64,000 bases of DNA from Akebia trifoliata (taxonomy: Eukaryota; Streptophyta; Magnoliopsida; Ranunculales; Lardizabalaceae). Positions 34,361 to 47,254 of the stretch are shown piece by piece (the first letter of the stretch is position 1; every line of letters begins with the position of its first letter). The notes beneath the pieces are model-generated. The model made no database searches, had not been told where the DNA came from, and saw only the letters and a program-made list of their open reading frames with translations. The translations under genes and the position numbers were made by a program. The stretch is from contig CM030719.1 of the NCBI GenBank assembly GCA_017979445.1, positions 26,617,317-26,681,316 of the forward strand. Direction: 5' to 3'.

Positions 34361-35965
34361 AATTGTATTTTCTTCACGATAATGGTTGTTTGATGTACAA
34401 ATCCATGAGATTACATTTATGATAATAATCATTTTCATAAGAAATTACCATTACAAAATTGGTTATATAACCAATTTTTGTAAATATTTAAGAAAAAAAA
34501 TACTGTGTCTGTATTTTGTGCAAAATACTTTAGTAGTGTCCATGAAAAACCTACTTTTAATCTTGAAAACGGTTTGACTCGCCATGTTCAACATGCAAAT
34601 GAGAGGAGACGAAAAACACAGGTTTCATTGGGATTAGTATGAGCTTTCGAATTAAGGATCAATTTCATTGAAACTTCTAGGAATCTTTCCCATCGATATT
34701 TGATTGGACCTTTTGCATCAAGCATATATGGTTGAATATCATAATTTTTTATTTAGAAATGTATCATAATAGTATTGATGGATGGTTAATAAAAGAAGAA
34801 AAGAAAGAAGGTCTAGGAATATAGGTAGCAAAAGCAGTGAGGATAGTTACTTCTTTTCTAATAGTTCATGATTGTGTTGGAAATCCATAAACCCAGAGTT
34901 CAAATTCTATTAGGAATTTAATTCCTTGTCTTCGTATGAGTTTTTCTTTTACTAGTAATTATTTTTTATTTCTTATTAAAAGTAGAGTTCTTCTTCTAGC
35001 TTATTATTTTAATAGGATTTCGAGTATTTCTCTATTTTAGAAGTCTTATTAGAAAAATCTATATACAGAGGTAGAGATATGAACATACAAGAATGTAGAG
35101 AGTGAAGTTTTTAATTAAATTTTATTTTTTAGTAAATTTTTTCTTCTTACTCTTTTTCTCTTTCTTCTATTTGTGAATAAAGATTGCTTGTGCTGAAAAT
35201 TATTGGGTCCTGCAAATTGTGCTCTTTTTTTGTTCGACCATCTTCTCGATGTCACGTTGGTCTTGCCCAATGCTTGTTCTTTGTTGTTTTAAAGTTCCAT
35301 CTGAAGGAGTTCGACTTGTCAAGTTTTTCTACCTACCCAGTAGGCATGATCTCTTTGTGAGAGATTTCTTTTGCTCGAAGTATATGTAACCATCATTTTA
35401 ACTCAAAAGAATTTAGTAGTTTGTCCATGGAGTCAACCCTTGATTGCAGGATATACACTTCGTTATATCGACTTTTGGTGTGGCCCATAGGCCTTCACTA
35501 TTTTGGAATTTCAGTGATAACATGGATTCCATCAATTAAGGATAATATTAAGTGATGAAACCAATACTGTTAGAACTTTAAAATAGAAACCCCTTTTACA
35601 GAAAGAGGAAATATTATCCTTGATGGATTATAATCTCACTAATAAAAATAAATTATAGGTCATCTTCTCTTATTTATAAAAAAAGGGTATTGACACCCCA
35701 TTGTTAATATTTTTTAATTCCTTCACTAAAAGAAATCAGAGAGGGAGAGAATGATTTAAAACAATTAAAAAAAAAAAAAAATTCCTGCTTTAAGTAAAAT
35801 AATTAATTTAATTCCTAAAATGACAATTTACTATTTTCTCAACTAAAATGAATAGTGTTTTCAAAATTTTCATTTTTTGTCTCTAGTGATTTGGTAATCC
35901 CCCTACCCTATTTCTAATCCTACAAAAATGATTTAATGAATGTATATATTAATTTGATTCATTCG
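34361..35965. other. Intergenic, no gene seen
   Basis: AT-rich sequence. 35060-35260 has a C/T-rich, LTR-like flavour (ttcttactctttttctcttt) but no provable element. No coding frame supported. Confidence 0.45.
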
Positions 35966-35969
35966 ACTA

Positions 35970-36700
35970 ATTGAGGTTAAAACTTGGATGGGCCAAACCC
36001 GAACTCAATGGGTTGCACCCGACCTTGGGTCAGGTTTGGGCATATACTTTGCTTGGGTTGTGTCTTGGGTTCGGGCAACAAAAACAAATGCATGACTCAA
36101 ATCGGTTGGGTTTGAGCATAGGCATTCGGCAACCCATTTGCCCGAACCCAAACTTAATATGGCAATAATTTAAAAGTATTTCTTATATCTTAGTTTCTTT
36201 CACATTCATTTACCAAGTTTACTTTTGTTTCTCTATAGATCAAAATTAATCTGTGATTATTTTCATAAAATAAACAATTGCTTTGTTAAATGCTTTTGTT
36301 TATGTAATTCTATATTATTTTTTTGATTGATGAGCTGGGTTTTATGTACAATTTCTATATTGATATACACTATAAATGTTTGTTTTGTTGGAAATTCAAC
36401 TAACAATAAATGAATTAAGATGGTAACTTTAGGTAATCATCATTTTCTTCATCTTTTTTAAATTTGATTCTAATTTTATATATGTAAATTTTGAAACACA
36501 ATCTTAGGATAAATAATTATAAATTTTAAGTTATTTTAGATACCACTTATGTTTACGTAAGATCGCCCTTATCATTGCTAAATTATCTAATATTAATAGG
36601 GAATAAACTAACCTAACCAACCCGACTTGGGTTGGATTTGGATTGATCATTTGAAGCCCAAGGTCGGATTGGGCACGGGCATGGGTGGTAAACATATTTT
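35970..36700. mobile_element. Decayed hAT-type element related to 55306-55764
   Basis: The left part (aacttggatgggccaaaccc, then caatgggttgcacccgacct) and the right part (aacccgacttgggttggatt, then aaggtcggattgggcacggg) match the two ends of the better-preserved element in LFR intron 5. The AT-rich middle is also similar. The ends are eroded, so no target duplication was identified. The open frames over it (35971-36168, 36627-36818) are not genes. Confidence 0.6.
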
Positions 36701-36785
36701 AAATCCATCTCCATGTGCTTACAATCAAAGTGCTATATTTTTTGTGTCCAAAGTACAAACTAGTGTGGACCAAATATTCGTACTC

Positions 36786-37240
36786 AGGCTGTTTCTTGTG
36801 CTCAAGGGCACACGTTAAATGCAATATTAAATACACCTCCAAAAATTATTTTACTACCTAAAATACCCTTTAAAAAAATTTGTTACAAAAAACCCTTAGG
36901 AGATTATTTAAAAAATATAGTGAATTTTAGAAATACCCCACTGTTCAAGTGATTATATTTGATTTACCCCCCTTGACTATAAGTCAATGTTGCTTTTTTC
37001 TTGATGATTTAACACTGAAATTTTGAGAAAAAAATTAATTTTGATTTAGTAATTTAAGTATTTGAACAGCATTTTGAAAGAGAAATCAAAATTTAATGGT
37101 TAAATTATCAAGAAAATGCAATGTCAAACTATGGTTAAGGTCAAGGGGTAAACCTAATATCACCAATTTAACAGTCCCATTTCTAAAATTACCCAAAAAT
37201 GTATTAAATTACTGCAACTTTACCATGTCCCCTTAGGGCA
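36786..37240. mobile_element. Nested foldback repeats upstream of the KCS gene
   Basis: The outer repeat has gggcacacgttaaatgcaat at the left and ccttagggcacaccttaa at the right. Inside it, 36922-37190 forms a palindrome of two arms of about 130 bp: gaattttagaaataccccac and tgatttaccccccttgacta are answered in inverse by ggtcaaggggtaaacctaat and cagtcccatttctaaaatt. The related outer repeat is also seen at 12172, 49318 and 60899. Confidence 0.65.
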
Positions 37241-37396
37241 CACCTTAATAGAAGAGTGTACCATGTGTTATTGTGTGATACACGTATCCGTATCGAATTC
37301 AAAGTCAGTCGTAAATAGGCAGTTAGCTTTTTAGCTAAGATCTCCCTCTTTCACACCTACACTTACTTGAAGGTTCTTATGCAGTTGTACATCTCT

Positions 37397-37397
<1 letters not shown>

Positions 37398-37451
<54 letters not shown>

Positions 37452-37466
37452 GGGCTCTCTCTCTCT
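37398..37466. repeat. (CT)n microsatellite upstream of KCS
   Basis: About 26 CT units at 37399-37450 followed by a second short CT run. It lies 310-380 bp before the KCS start codon, in the probable promoter region. CT/GA tracts are common in plant promoters. Confidence 0.9.
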
Positions 37467-37711
37467 AATACTATAAATCCTTCCGGGTCCGAAGCACTTT
37501 TATCACTAAAAACTCTTTCCCAACCAATCAAATCTCAAATAAAGCGTCAATTCCTTCTTTTGTTCTTAAAAAATGCAACCACAAAAGTAGGTTTCATTAT
37601 ATATCACCTTAATATCTAGCCCATGCAACTCAAGTTTTATATCATTTGAGATTCACACTTCTACCAAAATTATCCAAAAAAATTCTTCCAAATCTCTCGA
37701 CCTTTCAAGTG

Positions 37712-37720
37712 ATATATATA
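37712..37720 (+). promoter_or_regulatory. Possible TATA box of the KCS gene
   Basis: atatatata followed by gagagg, 57-65 bp before the ATG at 37777. This would leave a short 5' leader of roughly 25-35 nt. Other TA-rich words nearby (tatattat at 37741) mean the choice is not certain. Confidence 0.4.
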
Positions 37721-37776
37721 GAGAGGTTGATCTCTTCTAATATATTATCTACTTACACCAAATCAAGACTCTCTCA

Positions 37777-38386
37777 ATGGCGTTAACCCATCATCTCTCC
37801 AACATGACCACCTCTTACACTCTCTCAAACCTTTCCAACAACTTCAAGTTCGACATCATTACCATACTCTTTTGTTCAATGTTCTTGATTTCAATGGTTA
37901 AAATGTACTTCAACATGCGTCGTCCCAAGGTTTTCTTAGTAGATTTCTCTTGTTACAAACCTGTAGATTCTTTGAAGTGCACCCATGAAATTTTCTTAGA
38001 GAGATCTGCACGTTTAGGAATGTTTTCTGAAGAAAGTTTGGGGTTTCAAAAGACTATATTGGAAAAATCAGGGTTGGGTCAGTCAACATATTTTCCCGAG
38101 GCTATGTGGGGGTTACCACCAAATCCATGCATGGCTGAGGCAAGGAAAGAAGTGAACACTGTGTTTTTTGGAGCCATAGATGAGTTATTGGCCAAAACTA
38201 GGGTTAAGGCTGGTGATATAGGGATTTTAATAGTGAATAGTAGTCTTTTTAATCCTACACCTTCTCTATCTTCCTTAATTATCAATCACTACAAGCTCAG
38301 GAGCAACATTGTCAGCTACAACCTTGGTGGCATGGGTTGCAGTGCTGGAATCATTTCTGTTGATCTTGCTAAGCATCTCCTTCATG

Positions 38387-38428
<42 letters not shown>

Positions 38429-41400
38429 ATATATATATATATATAAGGTCAGGATCAAGGGACATATGAAAAACCATATGTAAACACAATGTAACATTAA
38501 TAAATTGTCAAAATATGGGTTAGAAGTTTCGGATTGAGCTGATTTTTTGTGAGGATGATCTCTATGATGGGAAGATCATCCGGAAAAAAAAATCAGTCCA
38601 ATCTGAAACTTCTAACCCCATTAAAAGTGATTTAGAATGTGGACCGTCGATTATTTGCAAATTTTTGTCAATAATTTGTAAATCACTTTTGATGGATTTA
38701 GAAATTTCAGATTGAGCTGATTTTTTATGAGGATGATTTTCTCATCATAGTGACAATCCTTGCAAAAAATCAGTTCAATCCAAAACCTCTGACCCATATT
38801 TTGAAAAACCATTGTTTTTACATATGTCCCTTGAACCGCCCCCATATACATATGTTTTCACTGTTCATTTGAATTCTGAAAACATGCCTACAGAGATCGC
38901 AGGAGGTTTTTTTTTGCCCCCAAAAAGCGAGGATCTCGCTACATTTATAATTAAAAAAAAAAAAAAGAAAACCTACGATCTCACTAGGCATCTTTTCGGA
39001 ATTAAAATAAACAGTGAGTCGGAATCAGAATTACTTCAAAAGTTGGTGACGTTTTGTTAATTATGTATATGTGTTTTTTGTTTGTCTGGTTTTAAGGGTG
39101 GATTAGTTAACAAAAAAAAGGGTCTATTTGGAAGTCCAATATGATTCATCAAAACGTAGATCCTCGAGATGGGCCTGTTTAAATTTCAAATTGAACTGAT
39201 GCACATCTCGATGTCTAGTGATAAAAACCAACAGAGTGGGTTCAATGGATACACTCCTTAATTTGGTTCTTGGATCACTCCAACATAGCCCTTGTCAATT
39301 TTTTGTCCCCCACAGATCTCTGTGATTTGGTGTTAAGTTTTGAGACATAACATGTCAGCGACAACAACTTAATTGAAATTTAGTTACAAAGTACTTGAAA
39401 AGATTGTATCTTTAATAGTTTCTTCGATCTTAACTTCATTTATGAATATAATCTTCAGTCAAATATGCATTTTGCCAAAATGACAGTAATTCTTGTCCTG
39501 ATTTTCTCGACGAGAAGCAGATCATCTTTGAGGTCATCATCCGTATCTTAGGCTTTAATTTCTTTTGGTGCAAATTCAAATTTTACATAATTACTTTTAA
39601 AATTAATTATAGTTCTAGGTGAGTGTACAGCTGTACTCATAAATGTTTAAGAGTGAGGGGTTGCTAGGCCCACATGGATTGCCATGTTGGCCAACTAACA
39701 CCACAGAACTCTAGATTTTATGGCATAGGTGAAAGCTTTAAAAAAAATTTAATGATGAGTGCATGCAGTAAGTCATTGGTGGTCTGTACGCAGTTGATGT
39801 GGCAAGGGCACAGAACGACAGTTCTTTTTCCTGGTGTATCCCGAAGAAAAAGATCTATGTTTCTATGTCTTTGTCAAGTCAATCACATACAGACCGCGTA
39901 TGATTTACCCCATGCATTTATCACGACTCTTTAAAAAAATTGAAAAACAAAACCTGATTTAAGACATAATCAAAGGTTTTTAGAAATAAATGACTATCAA
40001 TCTCTCAAATTTAAAATTCAAATCTAATAGTAAAAAGTAGTAATTTTGTCTTTAAAAGTTCTTAAAATTTTGTGATCTACGTCCCTGCGGCGCCCCATCA
40101 TGCTTTTGGATGCAACATGGAGCTGTGACATGGAACTTTCATGACTAACTTAGTCAGAACATTCATTCTCTTCCTTTCCTTTCTTTTCAAAAATGATATT
40201 TTTGTTTAAACATTTATGAATCTCATGTTTGAGTGTCGTACTTCAAAATATTGATACAAAGGCTAAACTGTCCTAAAATAAATGATATTTTGATGTTATA
40301 ATAAATTAGCTGGGTAATTTGCTAAAATTATTGAACTAATCATTTTTTTATACTTGCAGTACAACCATATATTTATATGGTTGGATTCCGTTGATTCAAG
40401 AAGTCGCACAAGATCTTGACCACATAAACACAAAATCCAATGGTTGAAAATTAGCATTGAGATAAACATTAATGGGATGTGATACCTATATATTATGGGA
40501 ATTTTAACAAATAATTAAAGAGAATAGATTTTGATTCATGCATGCATCTTTAATGGAGAGAAGAGAAAAAGATGGGTTAGGGGTATTTAGTGTCTCAAAA
40601 CTTGGGGTTACTATAGAAAATCGACCAATTTGTTGTAATACTTTTAAAACAATCTTATTTTCTGAAAGAAGCAAACATGTGGAATTATTTACTAAAATTC
40701 CCTTATTATTATTATTATTATTATTACTACGACGAAAACAATCACTTGATGTACAATCACATTTTCAATTTACTTATTGGAAAATGCTGGAATGACAAAA
40801 AGAATTTACTGTGATTCTCACAAGTCTGACTTGGGATGTGCACATAACCATAGATGTGTTCCCTCGCGGTATGAGTAAAAACCATCTACGGTTATGTATG
40901 CATGTCCAAGTCAGAATTGTGAGAATCACAGTAAATCCTGTGTCACCCCAGCACGACTGATTCTTCAAATTGTCGATAAAATAATACTAAGTCAGATAAC
41001 CTTTTCCTTAAAAATATAATTACAAAATTGGCTAAATGACTGTTTTCTGAAAATATATATATATATAGCTGATTCAGTAATTTTGAAAACTGTATAGCTG
41101 TTTTAGTAATTTCCTCTTAATTACAAAGTAGTTTCCATATACGATAATAAAGTTTTGCATCATGTGATCACACACAGGTGCGACCTAACTCAATTGCCCT
41201 AGTTGTGAGCACAGAGAACATTACCCTCAACTGGTACTTTGGCAACAAACGCTCTATGCTAGTCTCCAACTGCCTCTTCCGCATGGGTGCAAGTGCAGTT
41301 CTCCTCTCCAATCGATCATCCGATCGTCACCGTGCCAAGTACCAACTCATCCACACCGTCCGTACTCACAAGGGTAACGAAGACCGTGGATACAAATGCG

Positions 41401-41948
41401 CATATCAAGAGGAAGACAGCATTGGAAAAGTTGGTGTTACCCTTTCGAAAGACCTAGCTACAGTTGCAGGAGAAGCCCTAAGAAACAACTTAACTACCTT
41501 AGGGCCCATAGTCCTCCCCTTGTCAGAACGTGTTCGATACTTCTCGAATATAATAGCAAGAAAGTGGTTCAAGATGGAGATTAAAGCATATATGCCTGAT
41601 TTCAAGCAAGCATTTGAGCACTTTTGTATTCATGCAGGTGGGAGAGCAGTGTTGGACACTGTAGAGAAAAGTTTAGGGTTAACTGAGAGGCTTCTAGAAC
41701 CTTCTAGAATGACTCTTTACAGGTTTGGGAACACTTCTAGTAGTTCATTGTGGTATGAACTTGCTTATTCTGAGGCTAAGGGAAGGGTGAAGAAGGGTGA
41801 TCGTGTGTGTCAGATCGCGTTCGGGTCAGGATTTAAGTGCAACAGTGCAGTTTGGCGCGCTCTGAAAGCTGTTAATCCACGGAAGGAGAAGAATCCATGG
41901 GTTGATGAGATTGATAGGTTTCCTGTTCAAGTTCCAAAGGTGATATAA
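37777..41948 (+). CDS. 3-ketoacyl-CoA synthase (very-long-chain fatty acid condensing enzyme), two exons
   Basis: Exon 1 is 37777-38385 and exon 2 is 41178-41948, with a GTTGGT donor and ACACAG acceptor in phase 0. The joined frame is 459 aa. KCS enzymes sit in the ER membrane and condense malonyl-CoA with an acyl-CoA, the rate-setting first step of fatty acid elongation for waxes, suberin, sphingolipids or seed oil. Residues about 24-45 form a hydrophobic membrane segment. [10 protein letters not shown], the FAE1-type domain and [12 protein letters not shown] follow. The catalytic triad is intact: Cys188 (GGMGCSAG), His355 ([10 protein letters not shown]) and Asn388 (RFGNTSSSS). The C-terminal [11 protein letters not shown] motif is present. 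At 459 aa it is at the short end for KCS (often 460-530), with the difference at the N-terminus. The 2792-bp intron is filled with repeats. The start is the first ATG, in good context (CAATGG). The exact KCS subgroup cannot be fixed by eye. Confidence 0.93.
38392..38445. repeat. (CT)n(TA)n microsatellite at the KCS intron donor
   Basis: Starts only 6 bp after the GT donor of the KCS intron: about 16 CT units, then about 9 TA units. Without splicing the frame would read on through this tract. It abuts the foldback element at 38446. Confidence 0.9.
38446..38843. mobile_element. (TA)n foldback element in the KCS intron
   Basis: Subfamily-2 copy lying between the (TA)n tract at 38426-38445 and catatacatatg at the right. 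The outer text ggacatatgaaaaaccatat is answered by ttttacatatgtcccttg. The core gagctgattttttgtgagga and its inverse are present, as is the middle block tttagaatgtggaccgtcga. Confidence 0.78.
39640..40140. repeat. Dispersed repeats inside the KCS intron
   Basis: 39800-39895 is a hairpin repeat (gttctttttcctggtgtatc, loop, gaagaaaaagatctatg) of the family also seen at 23155 and 61229. The flanking text (ccacatggattgccatgttg; tctcaaatttaaaattcaaa; ttttggatgcaacatg) belongs to the TTAGTAAGATTT foldback family at 33405 and 47930, apparently split by the hairpin element. Confidence 0.55.
40785..40953. mobile_element. 169-bp MITE, copy 2, in the KCS intron
   Basis: Starts tgctggaatgac and ends gtcaccccagca, the better-preserved copy of the element at 15959. 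The arms gattctcacaagtctgac and gtcagaattgtgagaatc pair. It lies 224 bp before exon 2. Confidence 0.78.
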
Positions 41949-42107
41949 AATCTTTTAAAAAAAGGTATTATTATTCTGTTTGGGTTAGTAGTGTATGTTG
42001 TTTTGTTACAATCTACAAATATTGATAGATGTTTTGGATCATAAGATCATGTTACATAGGGGAAGTGTGGTGCATATATGTTTAACAAGCATAATCGCAC
42101 TTGAAAT

Positions 42108-42113
42108 AATAAA
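42108..42113 (+). terminator. Candidate polyadenylation signal of the KCS gene
   Basis: AATAAA, 160 bp after the stop codon, within a T/A-rich 3' region. Plant poly-A signals are loose, so this is only a candidate. Confidence 0.35.
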
Positions 42114-42119
42114 TAATTT

Positions 42120-42371
42120 ATTGAAATATTAGAAGTTCGTGTTTGGTGTGATTTTTAGCTTTCTCTCAACCAATCTTTTACTGAGTCGAGAGCTTGCATA
42201 TTTGATGGTCAAATTGCCTTCCTAATTCTTCAAAGCAAGTGCAGTTAGAACCCACTTTTTGGCTTCTCAGTTCTCATTTCTATGGGAAGTCGATTGGGCA
42301 AAAAAAATTATGGGATTTTTAGTACAAAAATGTTCCCATTTTTAGTAAATAAGGAAAGGCCCGGATTATTT

Positions 42372-42414
<43 letters not shown>

Positions 42415-43586
42415 TTCACTCATTTGATTCCATATATAATAGTTACTAGGGGCCTTGAACAATGATACCGATTTTTTGTAACTCACATTGATTATTCAAT
42501 TATTTTCAATATTGTAACTAAATAAAATTATATACTTAAATTATGTGAAGCATCCCCACAAAACGTCCTGAGAATTAGAAATAATGAGAAGGATTGAATT
42601 TTCTTAAAGAAAGGAAATTTACAGAGCATCCCACACTTCCCTACTCCTTGTTGCATACATGCTTGAATTTTTAACTTAATAAACTTTTAATCTCTTTCTT
42701 TCTTTTATTATTCTTCATGTTGAGTGATAAAGCAATATAAGATAAACCAACGAAATAGTCACTTTAAAAACTTCCGAATTCGTTATCATTTTGATTTTTT
42801 TTTTAACGAAAACATGATCATTGACATTTTTGTAATTAAAATGAACAATTACCCGGAATCGTAAATAACTCATTTTCAGCTCACGAAATAGTAATTCACC
42901 TTAAGATAAATTATTATTTGTAGTTTTTTATTTAATTGAAGGAGAATGCTAATCTTAACAATTCGTCCTCAATATGGCCATGAGTGTGAGTCATTCTGGA
43001 TTTATTGTGGTGATGATATACTACCACCATCACCATATACATTTCCTCTAAAGATTGTTGATTTAATATCAATTATAAATGAGGTGACATTAATGAAATC
43101 AAAACCATTTTTCAATTTCAAAGATTTACTATCCAATCATGTTTCTTAGAATTCGCTATCATTATTTAAATGAGCCTTCATTTTCCTATCTCATCAAGTT
43201 CCCCCCAACGAAACATGTCAACACTCAAATTTCATGATTCTGTTCTGATCTTATCTTAATTGGGTCTGATGCCCTTGTTCGACAAATGATCCATTCACAT
43301 ACAATAGTCACATTGTAGCCTTCTTACATCATATTGTTCTGATTCATTAATACCTTTACTTTTCTCCATAAATGGCCCTCCTACCACAACTATTTCTTAG
43401 ATGGGTAGTTGATAAGCTTTCACAATCAATTACTACTTACGGTTGCTTGTTGGTGAGCAAGCTGTCATATGGTACTATTTACCAATTGACCTTCAATTCT
43501 TAGGTTCTTTGTTTTTGTTTTTTACTTCTACATTTCTTGGATTCATTTCAAGAAATTATATTGCCACACCAACGTTTACTTACAAC
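42120..43586. other. Intergenic downstream of KCS
   Basis: Contains a (CT)n tract at 42375-42411 and, at about 42730-42910, a diverged copy of a foldback with aacgaaaacatgatcattga and attaaaatgaacaatt (see 45360 and 49490). No coding frame supported. Confidence 0.45.
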
Positions 43587-43765
43587 ACACCAATCCTCTC
43601 CTTTTTTCTTTTTTTTTTTCTTTTTGATCGGTAAGCTGGGGTTGTAGGATCCCCTCCCTTTTCTTATTCATCAAACTCGAATATAATTACATGATAAATC
43701 ATCAATTACAATGTTCCTGAGTTCTTGAGGCATTGAATCAAAATCATCAATTACACCAATCCTCT
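43587..43765 (-). mobile_element. Short 5'-truncated LINE fragment with 13-bp target duplication
   Basis: acaccaatcctct occurs at 43587-43599 and 43753-43765. Between them is a T-rich run (poly-A tail of a minus-strand insertion) followed by gatcggtaagctggggttgt and ggatcccctccc, closely resembling the 3' end of the LINE at 17217 (gatggataagctagagttaa, gggaccct). About 153 bp of element is present, with no coding sequence left. Confidence 0.7.
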
Positions 43766-45160
43766 ACGACACACCAATCCTTTTGAAATTAAGCAACTGT
43801 TTACATATAGATTGGTGTGTTATTAATAAAATTTGGTATGTTAATAGCAGCTCTCTTCATTTGTACCAAATTGTTCGGACTAACTCAAATTGGTGAGGTG
43901 TAACTGTAATAGATTATTAAGGTTAGATATAAGGATTAGGAATAGATTAGATTTTCTATATTAGAATTAATCTAACTTTCTATTTGAAGGTGGCGTGTGC
44001 AAACAAACATGGATCAAAAGGGTTTAAATCTAATTTAAAATATTATTAAGGGAGTTTTTGAAGATTATGTAATAAAAAGATATTTTTGTAATTTTGAAAG
44101 CTAACCCTTGTGATTATAGGGTCATGGGATTGCACCGTTGCGACTTTCTTGTTTTGCCAAAATAACCTTTGATTATATCAAGTTTAAATGGATGGGGGCA
44201 TTTGTGAGATCCAAATTTTAGTGTCAGACCACTTCTACGTCACCTTCCGTTATGATTAATAGTATGTTTTATTTACCTATATCTCGATGTGATTGTTGTC
44301 CTTCTATTTTTAATGGACTTTAGTAATATAAATAAGGTGAAACTAGGGTACTTGTCTCTTGCATTACGCAACATGGTTTCAATGACGTTTCATCCCATCC
44401 ATGGACTAAAATAAAAATAATTATAATTTTCTAATAAATAAATAAAAAGTAGATTAGAAGATGTTTAGTCATAAAATTATATTTTATTTATATAATAAAT
44501 ATTTAAATTTTAAAAAATAATTATTTTAATCAAAATCTACAAAATCCTGATTTACTCGGCTGAGATTTTCAAAATAATGTCCAAGACACTTTTTTTATCT
44601 CGGGAGATGATGAGAATGTTGAGACACAGTGTTTATTCATGTCGTTGATGAACGAGACCGAGATGCCTCTAGTATGGGATGAGATTTAAAACCATATTAC
44701 ACAGTTCATCCAGTGGAAGTTCTTTATTGACAGTGCACGTGGACTTTTCTTCAAGGGTGAAACAATATAATTTTATATGTTTTAGTTTATTTAGTTAGTA
44801 TCTCTATTTTGATTTTATTTTTTACTTTTATTTGTAAATTTACAGCTATTATTATTTTTGTTTCATAGTATCATATTGTACTGGATAGAACAGACTTGTT
44901 TTCATAACTGGCATTTAGAGTGCTGTAAACAAGGTCTCAGTACACAGCAATTGATCTTTGAGACACAAGATTTGAAGAGCTACATCGATTCAGGTGTAAT
45001 TAGTTGTACTAGAGATTGAGCTCCGAGTTTCGGAACGAGTCGTTCTAAACTGACTTCCTTCGACACTGCTCAGACTGTGCTGATGTGACAGTGTGTAGAA
45101 TACCACTGATTTTTTCTTTCCTCGAGATACAAGGTAAGAAATAAGTCAATTGTTGAGAAA
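43766..45160. other. Intergenic, no gene seen
   Basis: AT-rich sequence; 44560-45120 is of more even composition but has no frame that I recognise. Confidence 0.45.
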
Positions 45161-45830
45161 CAGAAAAAGTTGGGGTGCCAATAGAAACTCCCCTCTCTTT
45201 TTCTATTTTTATATTTATTTGTTAGATGTAGGATTTTTTATGAGCTTAATCCTAATTGTAAACAAGTTCTGAAGTTGTTCGAATATGTTATAATTCTTTA
45301 TAAAGATAAGGTAATAACTTAAACCAATTGTAATAGTAGAATGGGGTGTTTTAGTCTTTAAGGGTGTGATAAATAATTTTAAAAAGAGATATTTACGAAA
45401 ATGTGACGAATTTTTGATGAATTTACGATTCTGGCTCATTGTTTATTTTAATTACAAAAATATGAATGGTAACGATATTGCAAGTTTTAAAGTGATGACA
45501 ATTCCGCGGGTTTAAAGTGACAATCTCCATGGTATCAAGTGATTATCTCGCAGGTTTCGCTACTTTTAACGAGATCGTCACTATACAAACCAGCAAGATC
45601 ATCACTTTGAGTGAAAAAACTTGCGAGTTTATCACTTTAAACCTGTGATCCCGTCACTTGAAAAACCTGTGATTTTGTACGTTCACATTTCGATAATTAA
45701 AATGAACAATGCATCGAAATTGTAAATTCATCAAAAGTTGGTCAAGTTTTCATAATTTTACCCTTTAAGAAATTGGTGTGTAATAAGTAAAAGTTGAGGT
45801 GCTAATAGTATCTCTCTTCTTTTATCATTA
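45160..45830. mobile_element. Foldback-like repeat (GTTTAAAGTGAC family)
   Basis: The middle (45480-45680) is a chain of near-palindromic words: aagttttaaagtgatgac, gggtttaaagtgac, then gagtttatcactttaaacc and cgtcacttgaaaa. The flanking text (gtttattttaattacaaaaa and attaaaatgaacaatg) is inverted. Outside it, aaaagttg(g/a)ggtgc(c/t)aatag at 45168 and 45788 forms a direct repeat that is also found at 3610 and 52860. Related text occurs at 42730-42910 and 49490-49790. Confidence 0.5.
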
Positions 45831-47240
45831 GATCCCAAGTTAGATGAACCCTAATAGGGTTGATATATATGAAAAATAATCCAAAGATTTCAAATAAAAA
45901 TAAAGTCTAACTGATCTAATCGAATTTAATGTTTATTCATTCTAGTCTTTAATTATCCTAATCTTCAAGAGAAGGTAATTTGGTGTATCACTATAAACCT
46001 TCTTGCCATACGCCATATACTCTAATACCTGCTAGAAATTGCTCGTTCCTTTGAATGTGGCATGTGGGATGGTGACATTTAATATCACCCTTGATATCTT
46101 GATGATTTAATGGTAGCTATGATCAAAAAAAGTCTATCGAACTGTTGGTGGTCACTAGAAACCATGACGTCCATCATCGTCATATTCTACTCATTTTAGA
46201 GTATGTCGGAGTAAGTAGCTAAATCAGATTTGTCATGAACTCTCCCAAGAGAATTTGATGGATTATTACACCTAGCATGCTCCTAATGAAAAGTAGAGAT
46301 AATTAGATTAAATATAATAGGAAAGGATTTAATTGATTTAAAAAAAAATGCTAATAGAGAAGTAAGTAAGAAATAAGATAAGGTATGAAGATAGCAAAAG
46401 TTATGGGACTAGGAGCCACAAGCATGGCCGGACTAATTGTAGGATCTGAGTTGGTCATCTCGAAGATGCTATGATAAGAAAATTATTATTGATTTTCAAA
46501 TAACAATTATATAACCCTAATAAAATTTATATAGAAAACAACAAAGATAGCTCTTAATAAAAATAAATTTCTCTTATATAGTCTAACTCATAGTCGCATC
46601 CTAATCTATATGAATCCTAATAAATTCATCATAATCTTCGTGAGAATGATATGGTGTATTACACTACAACCTATTGGAGTATATCTCATCTAATTATTTC
46701 AATATTGTCAATAAAAAGTGATTTAATTTATCTCAACCAATATTTACATGATTGAGTCTATGTAGAATTGTAGAAAACAATGAAGATAGAACTTAACTAA
46801 GGATAAACTCCAACAAGGAGCTTATCTCATCTTGATTTATGCAAATCTTAACAAATATATCCTAATCTTCATGAGAATGATATAGTGTGTTAGATTATGT
46901 CTTGTTACGATGCATCAAATCTCATTCCTCGAATACCCTTTCCATATCACATGTTCTTTTGAATACAGGGATTGACAAGGAGAAATACATTAGTTTAGTT
47001 GTTAATTAATTAAAATATACATAAAGATATTTGAGAGAAGATTGGGAAGAAAAGAAAGGAGTGGTCTAAAAAATAGCTCTGATGTGAAAAAGGATATGGA
47101 AATTACTAGTTAGGAATGATGATAATTAATTGGAAGAGTAATTACCATTACTCTAACATACGTAATTAGTCAAAAATAATTATAAAATTTTAGTTGTCCA
47201 ATGTCTAGGAGCAATAACGCGATAGGATTGACAAACGGAG
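45831..47240. other. Intergenic with a low-copy repeat phrase
   Basis: No gene is seen. The phrase (c/g)atcctaatcttc.(a/t)gagaa..(t/a)atttggtgta occurs in related forms near 45957, 46628 and 46860, pointing to locally duplicated sequence of unknown class. Confidence 0.45.
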
Positions 47241-47254
47241 TTAAATTTGTTCAA

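Noticed and set aside
36627..36818. 63-codon open frame near KCS
   Set aside because: It lies in a decayed hAT-type repeat whose better copy at 55306-55764 is not open in this frame.
37331..37531. Arg/Glu-rich open frame on the minus strand upstream of KCS
   Set aside because: The Arg-Glu run is the translation of the (CT)n microsatellite at 37399-37450.
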